Of a DNA stretch of 64,000 nt, positions 22,904-34,569 are shown one piece after another (the first letter of the stretch is position 1; every line of letters begins with the position of its first letter). The notes below the pieces were generated by a model. It saw nothing but the letters and a program-made list of their open reading frames with translations, made no database searches and had not been told where the DNA came from. The DNA comes from Pyrenochaeta sp. MPI-SDFR-AT-0127 (lineage: Eukaryota; Ascomycota; Dothideomycetes; Pleosporales; Cucurbitariaceae). The translations under genes were made by a program, and so were the position numbers. The stretch is taken from the NCBI GenBank assembly GCA_020747015.1, contig JAGTJM010000004.1, positions 1,178,001 through 1,242,000 of the forward strand. Reading direction: 5' to 3'.

Positions 22904-23848
22904 TCATTTTATAGCAGATTCTTGGTCAGCCTGCCATATTCCATCCAGCAGTTCCAAAAACCTAACCGCCATCTTCCTCCCGCCCTCCTCGTTCGGCTCC
23001 ACCCTCGCCGTATAGTCTGCTACCTTCTTCCCATCAAGCACTTCATGCAACGCACACGGCACAATCTCCGTGCCTTCAACCTTGATCTTCTTGGTTGCGA
23101 ATTCATACATTGCCCGGATCGCTGTCTGCAGCTGCCCAGGAAACGAATTGTACCCGAGTGCTTTCAGTTGCATATCAGCCCAGCTCTCTTGGCCTAGGCC
23201 AGCCTCGAGTGGGAAGTAGATCATGCAGACGATGACGGCCCGAGGCTTTGTGACCGAGGTGAGGCGCGTGATGTAATCTTGGATCTGAGTACCGAACATG
23301 TGCTTGAAGTACTTCAACGACGATGCTGACCCGCTTTCGAGAGACGAGCGTGATGTTAGCCATGCTAGTTGGAGCATGTGTCGTATTGTAGGTAGTGATG
23401 GTTTGAGTGCAACATCGTTGGCACCCACGCTGATGATGAGAACATCTTCGGCGCGGATGTTGTCGCGGATAAATTCGTCATGAGGCAACAGACTCTTGTC
23501 TCGGTCCCTGAGCATCGATTCCTCGACGGCCGTGTTGATGCAAGTTGCGCGATCTTCCAGCAGATGATTCATCCAAAACGCGACATCAGGCTTAGGAACT
23601 GGATTACTGAGAGTGTGCTGGTAGATATCTGGGATGTCAATTGGGACATTGTCACCAGATAAATGAACCCAGTACTTGTTGTCCAGCGACGAGTCGCCTG
23701 CGAGGTAGACAATGGGCTTATCCGGCCGTTCTGCAAGGGTGATGTCGCGAAACCTAGTCAGATCACCGATTGGGTGACCTTTCCATTCGAAGTAGAACTT
23801 GGAGCAATTGATCTTCGATGTACTTCCTGTACGAGTAGAAGTGGCCAT
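22904..23848 (-). CDS. SGNH/GDSL-type hydrolase-like protein
   Basis: Single exon, 314 residues from the first ATG (23848); the longer frame starts with GTG. Block I of the SGNH fold is seen as VYLAGDSSLDNKYW near residue 47. Block III appears as ISVGANDVALKPS near residue 145, with the conserved Gly and Asn. The usual C-terminal Asp-x-x-His is not evident; the matching place reads DYTARVEPNEEGG. Members are esterases or lipases acting on ester bonds. With the His site in doubt, activity should be regarded as unproven. No signal peptide is seen, so it is probably intracellular. Confidence 0.75.
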   Translation of the reverse strand: MATSTRTGSTSKINCSKFYFEWKGHPIGDLTRFRDITLAERPDKPIVYLAGDSSLDNKYWVHLSGDNVPIDIPDIYQHTLSNPVPKPDVAFWMNHLLEDRATCINTAVEESMLRDRDKSLLPHDEFIRDNIRAEDVLIISVGANDVALKPSLPTIRHMLQLAWLTSRSSLESGSASSLKYFKHMFGTQIQDYITRLTSVTKPRAVIVCMIYFPLEAGLGQESWADMQLKALGYNSFPGQLQTAIRAMYEFATKKIKVEGTEIVPCALHEVLDGKKVADYTARVEPNEEGGRKMAVRFLELLDGIWQADQESAIK

Positions 23849-24818
23849 CACGTGTTGGCTGCAAGTATTGCCGAGTGCAAGGGCGAGGCGAGCAAAGTGG
23901 AGCCGAGCTGTATTGAGCACGCGTACGTCACGTCGAAGAGTTTACCATCAAATCGCAAAGAGTACAAGAGCTGATATATCATTGACATTGATTGTACCTG
24001 TCTTGCGTTCTGCGCGGCTGCGAACAACCCCTTTGCCAGGCACCCGTATTCGAGGTGTTCAGCTCCGCACGGACCTAAATGACATCACGGCAGTTCCCAT
24101 ACGACTCTTCATCATGAGCATTCTTTATGTTCTGACGATTGCAGATCCTGGGATCCAGGAAGCAGCTTTCTCTTCATCTGCAGGAGCAAATTGTATACAT
24201 AATGACAGATATAATAGCAGCTACAGGTTGTATAGTGGACTCGGCGCGTCTTTTCTCTCTTCATCAGCATTACGCGTAATCATATCTAGCATACTACAAT
24301 TTCTATCAGAACTTATGAGATGTGCTAGCGAATAACTAACTTTAATGTATAAACGACCAAACAACTGGCTAAGATACTAGATTTACCACATCACTCAAGA
24401 GGCCCTCACGTGTGTATATTCAAAGCATTCTACTACTATCTCGGCTTCACCTCAAACCCTGGCGACTTACTTTCAGCAGAGACACCAAGATACTGACCAG
24501 AAATGCGAGTAGCACTTTGAACATCTGCTTTTATCATGATACCCCTCATCAGCATCGCCAGATACACTATTGCGATAATATTTCACACGTAGAAGAAAGC
24601 ATAGTTTCGCAAGCACATGTTCAAGGTATAACACCGAAAAAATTGAAACTTCATATTCATGAATCGTAAACGTTCAACAAATTTTCCAGCGCAGCATGTT
24701 TCCCGTACTACCGACCACAATCGCACCACAACAACGTTGTCCCCTACGCCATCTCAGATCCCTAATACTTGCCGTCACTTCAAACGTCCCAACATTCGCA
24801 CCTATTCTTAGTTACCAT
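23849..24818. other. Intergenic region
   Basis: Nothing supportable is seen between the SGNH gene start and the end of the tetraspan gene. The sequence becomes A/T-richer from 24200. Confidence 0.55.
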
Positions 24819-25585
24819 CTACTGCTCTTCTCTCTGCAGCCTCGCAACTCTCTCATCCGCACTCTCAAGATACTCGTTCTGGCTCCGCTTAGCCACCACT
24901 ACTCTCGCAATGCCTAGACCAAACAGCAATACGCCTGCCACGAAGAGTGGGGCCACCAGATGCCTCCCAGTCTGCGTCTCACCACATGCGCGCTGGAGGG
25001 TCCACCAAGGAACCGACACCAAGAACGAACCGATGTTGCAGGCTGCGAGCTCCCTCGTGCAGGTCAAAGTGTTGTTGGGAATGTAGCCATTCTCCCAGTA
25101 GCATGAGCCTCTGTGATCGGTGGTGAATATGATAGAGGTAATAACAATTGCGATGAGAGTGGCAATGAAAGCTGCGCCTCCAGGTAGGAGAATGAGTGAG
25201 AGTGTGGATCTTTGTGGCGCGGATACAATTGTCTGCGGTGCGTTATGTTAGCAAACACGTCTTCAGCCTCAGAGGCACAGAGGGGAGAACGAACCTTCCG
25301 TGTGAGGAAGAATCCAACTACACCACCGATCCCGGCCAGAACACTCACAGCCCCTGCTGCTAGAATAATACCCTCGTTCGCAGAATCATATCGAAGCGTT
25401 ATCTTGTGCTTTGTGCCTGGATCGTAGTGTGGGCCACGATACCATTCGTATTTTCCTGGCGGAAAAGCGCTGTCCATGAGGTTCATGCCATGGCTAGTGA
25501 AGTAGAAAATAGTAGTCGAGAGGGCAACGAGCGTTAGTGAGATGACAAGGCTAGCGCTGTTGAGGAAAGTGAGGAGGCGCGCCAT
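24819..25585 (-). CDS. Four-helix integral membrane protein
   Basis: Two exons (25585-25295 and 25232-24819) join in frame over a 62-bp intron to 234 residues. Helix 1 lies at about residues 7-30, helix 2 at 70-93 (GIILAAGAVSVLAGIGGVVG), helix 3 near 110-130 and helix 4 near 195-215. A Cys-containing loop between helices 3 and 4 contains four cysteines that may form disulfides. The layout resembles MARVEL or claudin-like fungal tetraspans, but no named family is recognised with confidence. The short charged C-terminus is cytosolic. Plasma-membrane location is inference. Confidence 0.75.
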
Positions 25586-27472
25586 GGTGATGTTTAGTCC
25601 ACAGTATTAGCGGAAGGAGATGTTTGATACGAGTTACAAAGAATCTGTCAAGATAGGGAGATTGTGTATGATTTATGATGGTGGAAGGGTAGTTCGGCTG
25701 GCCGTGCCGGGAGGCCTTGAGGATAATCACGCCCGGCCAAGCCCACACGATTCGCTGCGGCTCTTCCTATATACACAGCCCCGCAATGCCATGTGATATT
25801 TTGGGACCTCAGTAATTCGCCCTGCAATCCTTCAAGATCTTGATAGCAAGAGGAAGTAAATCGGAGTCTTGTCATGTGGAGCATGCACGCAATGCACACT
25901 AGTAGTAATGGACAATCACTTAGGCATCATCGACAGCAGGGCGTATGCTCAACAACATCACGAAAATTATCAATGCGCCTTAAGGGCTATCGCATACTTG
26001 GTGCTGTCTTTACGTGGTTGGCTACGAAGTTATCGTGGCGGTCGTGACATGGATCGCACCAGGTTGTTTCATCGTCAAGTTCGCTTAGATGGCTGTTTCG
26101 AGTATCGTGTTGTTAGCACTGACGCGGGACCAGAGTACGCTTGTGCGGACCGGAGTACAATGGTGCCGCAGGCAGCGACTTTATGGCTCGACCTTGTAAA
26201 GCATGTCACCTATCGTGCCGGCAATAAAGCGGGGTTGTGACGCTGATTCTGCCTCGTAGTCAACCTGTCTGTTAAAAAGGCACAGCAACTGGCACTAGAA
26301 GGCTCTGTGAGTGACGCGTCCAATAAATAAGAGGAGACAATTGGCGTGTCATTAAAAGAAGGCGTAAATGTAAAGTTATGAAGTTTCGAAGCCTGACCAG
26401 TTTCGATATCATCTTCAACTCCCCGTGGATCGAAAGCATGGAGATGTTGCGCAAGAATAGAGGCAGGATTGGACGTCGAGCTGAGAAGGCAAATAAAAAT
26501 TATCGCACTAAAATACGGATGGAACCTCGAACTTCTTTCAGAGTCTGGCAATGGTATATCTCAGCCTGACCAGAGGAGTATATCTTTGAATGTTTCATGG
26601 GGTATGTTGAGATAATCTCACCTTGCTTCTGTGTAATGGCGCGCTTTTGCAGCTAGTAAAGATGCATCGTTAGAGAAAGGTGGCAGACTTGTAATCTTGA
26701 TCCTACGACAATGCGTTGGTAGGGAAAAAGCCGACAAACGTCTTGATTTGAGGTTTCAAGCGTCGTTGTCGCAGCGAGTGGGATCGGAGGCCTGTTTCTC
26801 AGTATTTCGCACGCATGAGGGTAGATTGCAGGAAGAATGGAAGGATTGTAGGCTGATGCAAGGGAGAAGAGTTGACCAACGTACGCCTTATGAAAAATGT
26901 AATCTGATCGGTCATATACGAGTTATCATTACTGTCATATGGGCGAGTCTACGTGATTCCCTTGTTCGGTGCCTAACTCTCCTCCATTCACTTGTTAGCA
27001 AGGCCACAGGCGCGCGATCTGATGGCCGAAAATGCCATGTCATATCTTTGCTAATAGCTTTTCGCAATTTTTTGGGTACCTAGCACTTCAGGGCAATCTG
27101 CAATACCTTCAATCTAAGAGCGTCTAGAAGAGGACAAGACCGAACTCTTTGGACACATATCACATTTGCTAGCAAGAATGGTAGAACTTGGAACTAGAAC
27201 GCAAAAAGATCAACATTTTTCACAAAAGTATCTGTAATGCTGCCGGTAACTTACCTCTCGCAACCCTTAAGCTAGGGAAGGCATCACCGTGCCTTCAATT
27301 CGAGAATAGAGCAAAATTTTCTCACTCACCTTCACCTTGAGTCTGCCTTCACCTCGACTTGCCCCACTTGATTGCAAATATATAATATTTGCCAACGCCA
27401 ATTGTGCAGAGAAAACTCCAGCGCCGGACAACAACAACAACGACTAACAATAGTCTCGACCTACGTTTTGCG
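25586..27472. other. Long divergent intergenic region
   Basis: Nearly 1.9 kb separates the tetraspan gene and the MYND gene, which point away from each other. No gene is supported. A minus-strand open stretch at 26210-26551 has a hydrophobic start but no ATG, so I did not call it. The right end carries a TATA-like element. Confidence 0.5.
27378..27388 (+). promoter_or_regulatory. TATA-like element of the MYND gene
   Basis: The sequence AATATATAATA lies about 90 bp before the chosen ATG at 27473, a usual distance in fungi. It supports the start choice but is only a sequence match. Confidence 0.4.
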
Positions 27473-28573
27473 ATGACTTCCGATCCTCAAGCAACATGCT
27501 CTACCTGCGACAAACCAGCTACGGATAAATGCGGCGGCTGCAAAGCCATCACGTACTGCAGCAAAGATTGTCAAATCAAGGACTGGCCAAAGCACAAGAA
27601 GACTTGCAAGGACTTCCACTTAGAGAAGATTATAGCACGTGCTGCCGATTTTATACAGCAAGCATTCTTCGGCTTCAGCGAGCAAACCTGGGACACACCA
27701 ATCATCAAGATTGAAGAACACCCTCGTGCAATTGTCATCTATTACGATGATCAAAAGCAGAACAAAAGCTACTTTGTCAAGTTTCCGGAGAACCTGATGG
27801 TAAATCAGAAAATGAAGATGTCAGTCCTCTGCGCGTTGAAATGCGAGGAGCCTTTGGGTTGGATGAGCGACCTTCTTAAAAGTCTTCTTGAAGGTAACTG
27901 CATTTATTCGCAACATGGAAACACAACCCAGTTTTGATTAACATGATCAGGACTGAACATTACCATTGAAGAAGTGAACTTGGCACTCGAATCGATTCCT
28001 CGCAATTTGACATACGTCATGCCCAACGGCGCTCGCGAAGACATTTGGCCTCGGCATACACACGCCGCATTTCGAGTTACCTCGAGCAAGACTAAGAGGC
28101 AGTGGATTCTGGATATCAGCGGACCGCAGTATGGCATATACAAAAACTGCTGGGAGTGGCCCACATATCAGAAGAGCTTCGCCGCCACGCTGATCAGAGC
28201 ATATCCTTCAGGAACCCATGAGAGTCTGTTTAAGATCGTGCGTGAGATCAAGGGAAATCCATCCTTGACTCATGGCGTAGTTGGAGACGCAGCAAAGTGT
28301 CATAAAGTCGCGGCCACAAATTGGGCGAAGGAAAATGGGATGAGCCTTTCATATATGATGACATTGGAGGATGAAGTGTTTGAACAGCAAAAGAGTCATC
28401 TCCTGAAGGCCATGAATGGTGCTGTTGTGGCTTTCGTGAAGACTGGAAACTACGCTGCCAAAGTTCGCGCTGCCCGAGCCTATACGAACGCGCATCCTGG
28501 CAAGGCTGAAATGGAGTGTATGCAGGCGTCGCAATTATTCTTCAACCAACTTGACAATCTTATGACGAACTAG
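27473..28573 (+). CDS. MYND zinc-finger protein
   Basis: Two exons (27473-27893 and 27951-28573) join in frame across a 57-bp intron to 347 residues. Residues 9-45 are a MYND finger, with CSTC, CGGC, YCSKDCQ and a final HKKTC supplying the Cys/His ligands. MYND domains bind proline-rich partner peptides. The remaining 300 residues do not show SET or other catalytic motifs. They resemble the lineage-expanded family of fungal MYND proteins of unknown role, several of which lie in subtelomeric or variable regions. The upstream frame starts only with TTG, so the ATG inside GCGATGACT was chosen. Confidence 0.85.
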
Positions 28574-29760
28574 AGCTTCACGAGATTCAAGGCAACAAGG
28601 AGTGTCGTATGGGGAATAAGTTGGACGACAAATCCGCCACAGCCCGCAGCATTCAGCTAGAATCATAGCGTATAGGTAAGATATGCATGGAGCAGCTTCC
28701 GCCGCATTCAGAAGATACTTCTGGCGGACATGTTTTAGTAAGAGTGGAGCATGTTCAATTCAAAGACTTCTATACGAATTTTCATACTCGCTACACTCTG
28801 GTCAGGTACCTGCGTTTGCCATATTAGGCTGCATCATTCCAGACATTCGTACAAGGAAGTATTAATGGTAGCAGAGAGAAAAAATTGCACGTGGGTTCTG
28901 TAGCACAGACTGGCAGAAAAGTTTAATAATCCCTGAGGCGGCATATCTACCCTGTCCTGCGTGCAATGGCGTCTTCGAGCCGCAGGACACCGATGTGCGT
29001 GCGCTTATTGCCATAGCGTAAACGTATCTGGAGGTTTACCCGCCACTAGACCGTGTTCGGGGAAATTAAAGGTAGAAAAATATCTTCAATTGGAAAAGCT
29101 ACTGCACTAGCGCGACAAGATCCATATTCAAACCCTTCTCTAGTCCAATAGATTCTAGAAGTCAACCTAGTAAGTACCATTTGCATTTCCAATACGAAAA
29201 GGTAGGAGCAGCTCGTTATGCGTGAGACTATCGGTAAGTGAGAGCTTTGTCAGACAAACTTAACGCGATTTGAATATACACCTAGTTGTCCTGGGCTCGA
29301 GGATGATGTCACAGCTGCAGACAGCCTTCGATTCGCATTATCTTCGTTCGAACGTCCCCAATGTTCAAAATCAAATTATATTTGTGTTGACACACCGTAC
29401 TAGCTGGTAGCATAGTTGATTGTTCTCTACTGACACTCAACCGAGACCTACAGAAGCCTAGTTCAGCGTACGCCGAGACAGCACGGGAAAAAATTATCAA
29501 CACTCCGCGGTACACCGGCGCTGGCCCTTGGCTAGCATTGCTTACGCTGTCGATAAGATAGGTGTAATTTCAAGGCGGCAGATGCGGTTGCCAGCAGCCG
29601 ACCCATGTCGAGGTGCCCATGCCCACTATCTCGGTAACGCAGGGTAGTCGGGATATATATTAAAATCAGCACACTAATTGACTGCACTCCTCGGTCTTAT
29701 CCTTCAACTTCGATTTTTCTCCTCGCTGATACACGCTTACGCAGGCGAATTCAACACAAG
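28574..29760. other. Intergenic region upstream of tyrosinase
   Basis: No gene is supported; open frames are short and without motifs. The right end contains the tyrosinase promoter. Confidence 0.55.
29653..29664 (+). promoter_or_regulatory. TATA box of the tyrosinase gene
   Basis: The sequence ATATATATTAAA lies about 100 bp before the tyrosinase ATG in otherwise mixed sequence, a good position for a TATA element. Confidence 0.5.
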
Positions 29761-31015
29761 ATGCGAATTTCAAATTTCCCGGTTACCTTTTGCGTATTCG
29801 CTAGCGTGGTCCAGTCCGCTTCGTTGGAAAAGCGTGATTTGCTTCAGGACCTGCAAAACCAAGCCATAAAGGCTTTAGGAGAGGCAGAGTCGAACGATAC
29901 GATCGCAAAGAGGGCCGACTGTTCGATCTTGAATGCGGCCGTTCGGAAAGACTGGTAGGTGTCGATCCTACATGGTAGAGCCCGCGCTAACAATTGCGCA
30001 AGGAACGTAATGCGCACAGAAGAGCGAAAAGAATACATCAGCGCCGTCCAGTGTCTATTCTCCCTTCCGTCAAGATCGGATCCAGTAGAAGTCCCAGGCG
30101 CAAAGACACGTTATGACGACTTTGTTGGACAACATATTAACCAGACGAGATCTATCCACGCTACTGGAAATTTCCTCAGCTGGCATAGGTATTTTGTTCA
30201 TGGGTACGAGAAGGCATTGAAAGAAGAATGTGGATATAAAGGTAATCAACCTTACTGGAACTTCTTTACCTACCGAGACGACCTCCAGAAATCACCGGTT
30301 TTTGACGGTTCCGACACGAGCATGGGTGGTGATGGCTACTTCGCTAAACACAATGGAAGTTTGGGTGGCGCCGGAGCGATTTTTTTACCATCAGGTAATG
30401 GAGGCGGTTGTATAAAGAGCGGTCCGTTCAAGAAGTGTGTTTGACTAAGTTTCATCTTCAGACTCTCCTAACAACAACTCCAGCTTGCAAATCAATCTGG
30501 GTCCCGTATCTCCTGGCATGGCTGGCGAGACCAAATCCGCAGCGCCATTCGCCTACAACCCCCGCTGCGCAAAGCGAGATCTCACCTCTTACTCTTCCTC
30601 CACTTGGATGACATTTGAGAACCTATACAACATAACCCTCGGCCCCGCATCCAAGGATATCGCGTCTTTCCAGAACGAACTTCAAGGCCGCTTCAAAGAT
30701 GGTTTCTTGGGTATTCACGGCGCAGGCCACTACGCAATTGGAGGAGATGGCGGTGACTTCTTCAGCAGTCCTAATGATCCAGTATTCTTTATGCATCATG
30801 CCATGGTCGATAGATTGTGGTGGATCTGGCAAGCCCTTCACCTCAACCAGGCGAGGACGGTAGCGGGAACGATTACTCTGAATAACAATCCGCCCAGCCG
30901 AGATACGACCGTCAAGGATTTGATTCAAATGAACTATCTTAATATTAGTGCGTCACCGATTGAGGATCTTCTAGATACCCTTGGAGGAGAGCCGCTGTGC
31001 TACATCTATTTGTAG
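29761..31015 (+). CDS. Compact secreted tyrosinase (type 3 copper oxidase)
   Basis: Three exons (29761-29954, 30003-30434, 30484-31015) join in frame to 385 residues. A signal peptide is followed by a pro-like stretch with Lys-Arg sites. CuA histidines lie in HINQTRSIHATGNFLSWHRY and CuB histidines in GIHGAGHYA and FMHHAMVDRLWW, so all six copper ligands are visible. The enzyme oxidises monophenols or diphenols to quinones outside the cell and can feed melanin or cross-linking. The protein ends about 70 residues after the CuB site. The long C-terminal shielding domain of classical fungal tyrosinases is therefore missing, and the enzyme would not need proteolytic activation. The last intron acceptor is the CTCCAG at 30483; an earlier CAG is possible but breaks the family motif. 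Confidence 0.9.
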
Positions 31016-32523
31016 TGTTCTAAGGAACGGGAAAGAATGGTGGGCAAATTCATAGTTGGGTTTTGACAGTTCAAGTCCACTATATTGATCAACATTAAAT
31101 GACTAGAAGCACATATATGACGCAGCGCTATTACTCATGGCCTTATACTCTATCTCATAAGCCTTATTCACTCATGATGTTGTTCAAGCTCACTCGCGTT
31201 TCAGGTCGCGTGTTTTCGCCATTCTGCACCACTTTTGCGATTTACTACTTCATGCGATTTTAATCGTAGGATGCTTCTTATGGTAAAGCCCTAGAGTGTA
31301 TTGGTATAATTAGTAGTGCTGCTTTCAATCAAAGGTATCCTGGTTCATTATGAGTTCTGCCTAACTCAGCGTCAACAACAAAACTCGACCTCGACTCTAC
31401 AGTTCCAGTTCAAGCATGCGTTATCTTAGGCCTCTTGTTTTCCACTCTTCTTTCTAGGAAAGCGCGCCGAATCGCACTACGAAAGCCATCATGAGGCGCG
31501 AAGAGAAGTGAGGCTGCTGCTTGCTGTTGTGTACTTACCGAAGGGACAGGACAACGCAAGCAGCAGTGGAAGATTCCTCTCCCAGCCGCTGTCCGCTGTC
31601 AAGTCATGGAAATGCAAGGCAATTAGTGCCCATAGCAGCGGCGTATAGCGTGACCTTGCCTGTAGTGATCTCTTCAATGCTGGTCCTTTGTCTTGCTTTC
31701 CGCACTCTTGCCGTAAAATGTCCGCAGATATACATTTATAAGATCCTCCAGCCTCCTTCGTATGTATGACAGCCCTAAATCTCATCCCATTGGTGTTCGA
31801 TCTGAGATCTTTCGTGTGGAGTTGCTGGTGCTCTGCAATGTTTTTCGATCATAGAGTCACGAGAAGTTAGGTAGATATAGTTGCTGCCTTACTCTCAAGA
31901 TAGCTTTCTTCTTCATTGAATACAATCCTGTTACGAGGCATCGGCAACCTTTGTGCAGCCCCTTACATGTGGATCCAGCTGATCAGTTTGGGTAATCAAT
32001 TGACCCATTCCCAAGCAGCTGTGTCTAGTAGGTACTAATCTGCACTAAATTGTCGTACACTGACCTTGCGTCCTGTTTAGACAATCTTGATCTTAGCTGA
32101 CTATCGGCCCTTAGTTTGATATCTCCACTAGACGGAAATCTGAACAGGATAACACTGTTCCTTCCGGGCAGACAAGTAACGTTGTGCCCAACTGGGAGGG
32201 ATCCAAGGCTCAACCAAGTGTCCTACACAGAACATCGTGACAACTATCACAATCTCTCTTTGAATACTGTAAATCATTGGCAATAAACTATTGCTAGAAG
32301 ATGTTGGGGCCTTAAAAACAATGTAATCATAAGTTGAGAATCCATGCGCAGCTGGTGAACAAGGTGATTTTGTACAAATCGGTCATACCCCTGTCGCAAA
32401 ATTCTCTCTGTGATTCGTCCCTTAGTCCGTAAGAACATCCGTAAAGCGATCTTTATGTTTCTGGGATGTTACTTTTCATTCCTGTCTTCGGTGGATCAGA
32501 CGTTAATGCTGATTTGTGCTAGG
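31016..32523. other. Intergenic region
   Basis: No gene is supported in this 1.5 kb between two convergent 3' ends. Composition is mixed and no repeat or motif was found. Confidence 0.55.
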
Positions 32524-33459
32524 CTAGCCGTGGGCCCAATATTGGTCTCGTATTGGGTCCTGGTACACCTGTCTCGGAGAAGCTTCAAACTCTGTAGGAA
32601 GTTCGGCAGTAGCAGGCATCCCGAGCTCCATTGGAGATATTGAAGAAACAGGACAACCCCTACTTGCTTCTTCAGTATCTAACTCGGGAGCATCCCATTG
32701 CCCGTTTGGACGTTGCGAAGCCGCTATTCCTCTTTTCCGAGCTGTGAAGAGGTATAGGCCGCCTAGAACAAATATCCCGACTGCGAGGACTACGCCAATA
32801 GCAATTCCTGCTGTCGCCCCTGGAGAAAGTTCTGTATGGTGTTGCTGGACCGGCAACATACTCTGTGTAGAGGTTGTCACTGCTGAGGACGTCCTAGTTC
32901 TGATCTGGATCGGATATGCAAGTTGCCATTGGACGTCGTAGATCGTTGGTAAAACGACTTGTCGCGTTGATAGAGTTTTTTGATTAAAGATGTTGTCTAG
33001 CACTATAGCGCTTGTGGTCCTTATTGTCAGCGGACTCTGGCAATAGATAAACATAGAGACAGTAGGATCCTGACTTAGAAGATCTGATGACGGGCAACCG
33101 TAGTTTGTGGGACAGCAGAATATGACTTGTTCTCCGGGCTCTGAACTCAATGTTGTTGGTGATTGGGGAGGCGCACACGATCGGTATTGTGATGGGCATG
33201 TTCCAGGCGAGTAGTAGCTCGTCATCCAGGCCCATCTCTCTGAGTAGAAATTCCCAGATGGACAGCAGCTCTTCACTGCACAGCCTTGCGTCTGATAAGT
33301 TATCGTTCCTCCAAGTACAGGCGTTTGCATGTCCCAGAGGCTTTCGAGACAGTCCGCTGGGAAGGAGGTCTGGGGGAGGGATCCAAGGTTGGTGTATCCG
33401 GTTGTAAAGGTTGGGTGTACTAAAATTTGGCCTGTGCCATATGTTTGTGTCGAGGCCAT
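32524..33459 (-). CDS. Single-pass membrane protein with Cys-rich ectodomain
   Basis: Single exon, 311 residues from the first ATG (33459). The N-terminal half is Cys-rich and outside-facing in type. It includes CAVKSCCPSGNFYSERW, YYSPGTCPSQYRSC and CCPTNYGCP, the repeated pattern of a large ascomycete family of probable cell-surface proteins. A Ser/Thr-rich linker follows, then one membrane helix (GIAIGVVLAVGIFVLGGLYL), a basic stop-transfer KR and a cytosolic tail ending in a Tyr-rich segment. No signal peptide follows the ATG, as is common in this family. The open frame extends about 30 hydrophobic residues upstream without an ATG, so an upstream exon cannot be excluded. Role: wall sensing or adhesion, inferred. 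Confidence 0.75.
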   Translation of the reverse strand: MASTQTYGTGQILVHPTFTTGYTNLGSLPQTSFPADCLESLWDMQTPVLGGTITYQTQGCAVKSCCPSGNFYSERWAWMTSYYSPGTCPSQYRSCAPPQSPTTLSSEPGEQVIFCCPTNYGCPSSDLLSQDPTVSMFIYCQSPLTIRTTSAIVLDNIFNQKTLSTRQVVLPTIYDVQWQLAYPIQIRTRTSSAVTTSTQSMLPVQQHHTELSPGATAGIAIGVVLAVGIFVLGGLYLFTARKRGIAASQRPNGQWDAPELDTEEASRGCPVSSISPMELGMPATAELPTEFEASPRQVYQDPIRDQYWAHG

Positions 33460-34143
33460 CGCAGGCGGATGGAGAACCAGTTCGAAAGAAATAAACAAAC
33501 CAAGAGCATTTGTGTGAAACAGAGTGAGCGCTACTCCCAAGGTGTAGTGTAACAAAAATGTAAGGTCGTTCTCAGAATAATATCTTAAAGATAATCCGTA
33601 TGACAGTTTCTAAATGGTTAGAACAGGCTTTCGCATAACGGAAGTTACCATATAACTAAGACTGATTTGGTGGTTATCAACTTTATTCTCTGCGGGGTCA
33701 GTCAAGGATAGTTCAGCTTCTATGCTTCTATACCATGTGAAAATCGATCGCGATTGCTAGCTGGTGGAATTTGTCCCCCAACTAAGGTTTTCCATAGGCC
33801 AGCTATATTCTTCTTGGACTAGAAGTATATTATAGTAATTGAGGTGCAATGAAATCTTCGTATTCTATATAACGTGTCTTCTATGCGAGAGGGCTGCCCT
33901 AAGCGAAAGAGGTTACCCTGAGTTTGCACCTCTGCATGCAAGTGGCTCAACGCCACAACAAGCTAACGTGTTGGATACGAGCGGTGCACCCCACCAACAT
34001 CAAGCACCAATAGTCTTTCGGAAGCATCGATAATTTGCAACAGTATTCCCTTGTTTCTTTCAGCCTTCTCAAGATCGGTGAGTAAGCTGTTGATCCAGTC
34101 GACGGTTGGGGTATTCGATCACCTTCTTCAAATTTTTGCTATA
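33460..34143. other. Promoter and spacer left of the inverted-repeat element
   Basis: No gene is supported. The region is somewhat A/T-rich and runs directly into the TA target site of the inverted-repeat element. Confidence 0.5.
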
Positions 34144-34241
34144 ACGTGTTCCACCAGAAAGTGGGCCACACCACTTAGTGGGCCACCCCAAAAACCTACC
34201 AAAAATGGCCAAATCAGCATATTAGGATCTCAACCACGGCT
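34144..34241 (+). repeat. Left terminal inverted repeat
   Basis: First arm of the inverted repeat; it ends near TCAACCACGGCT and pairs with 34472-34569. Confidence 0.85.
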
Positions 34242-34471
34242 GTATATTATAGATCTAGAATTAGTATATAGTCTTTTTACCCTACTTAGAGTATTTTCTA
34301 GGAGTGTAGAATATATTAAGGTTATAGTTATCGAGATATTCACTTTTAGTCCCCAAATTTTGACCAAAACTCGAGATTAAGAGATTGGCTATAGTCTACA
34401 CACTTATACTCTAGAATTTACTTTCTAATAGTACTAGAAAGCTATCTCTAAGACCTGGTCCTATGAGATCT

Positions 34472-34569
34472 AGCTGTGGTTGAGATCTCAACATGCTGAT
34501 TTGGCCATTTTTGGTGGGTTTTTGGGGTGGCCCACTAAGTGGTGTGGCCCACTTTCTGGTGGAACACGT
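34472..34569 (-). repeat. Right terminal inverted repeat
   Basis: Second arm; its reverse complement matches the left arm apart from scattered transitions such as ATATTAGG versus ATGTTGAG. Confidence 0.85.

Larger units (their letters stand above)
34144..34569. mobile_element. MITE-like element with ~98-bp terminal inverted repeats
   Basis: The left end (34144 to about 34241) starts ACGTGTTCCACCAGAAAGTG. Its reverse complement recurs at the right end (about 34472-34569) with only a few mismatches over about 98 bp. A TA dinucleotide flanks both ends (34142-34143 and 34570-34571), the target duplication of Tc1/mariner-type transposases. The 426-bp element encodes nothing; the middle is A/T-rich. 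It is best read as a non-autonomous miniature inverted-repeat element that depends on a transposase elsewhere in the genome. Confidence 0.85.

Noticed and set aside
16441..25585. Secondary-metabolite cluster around the MDR oxidoreductase
   Set aside because: No polyketide synthase, NRPS, terpene cyclase or pathway regulator is present in the window.
26210..26551. Possible small secreted protein on the minus strand
   Set aside because: Hydrophobic start but no ATG in the frame and no splice site that would supply one.
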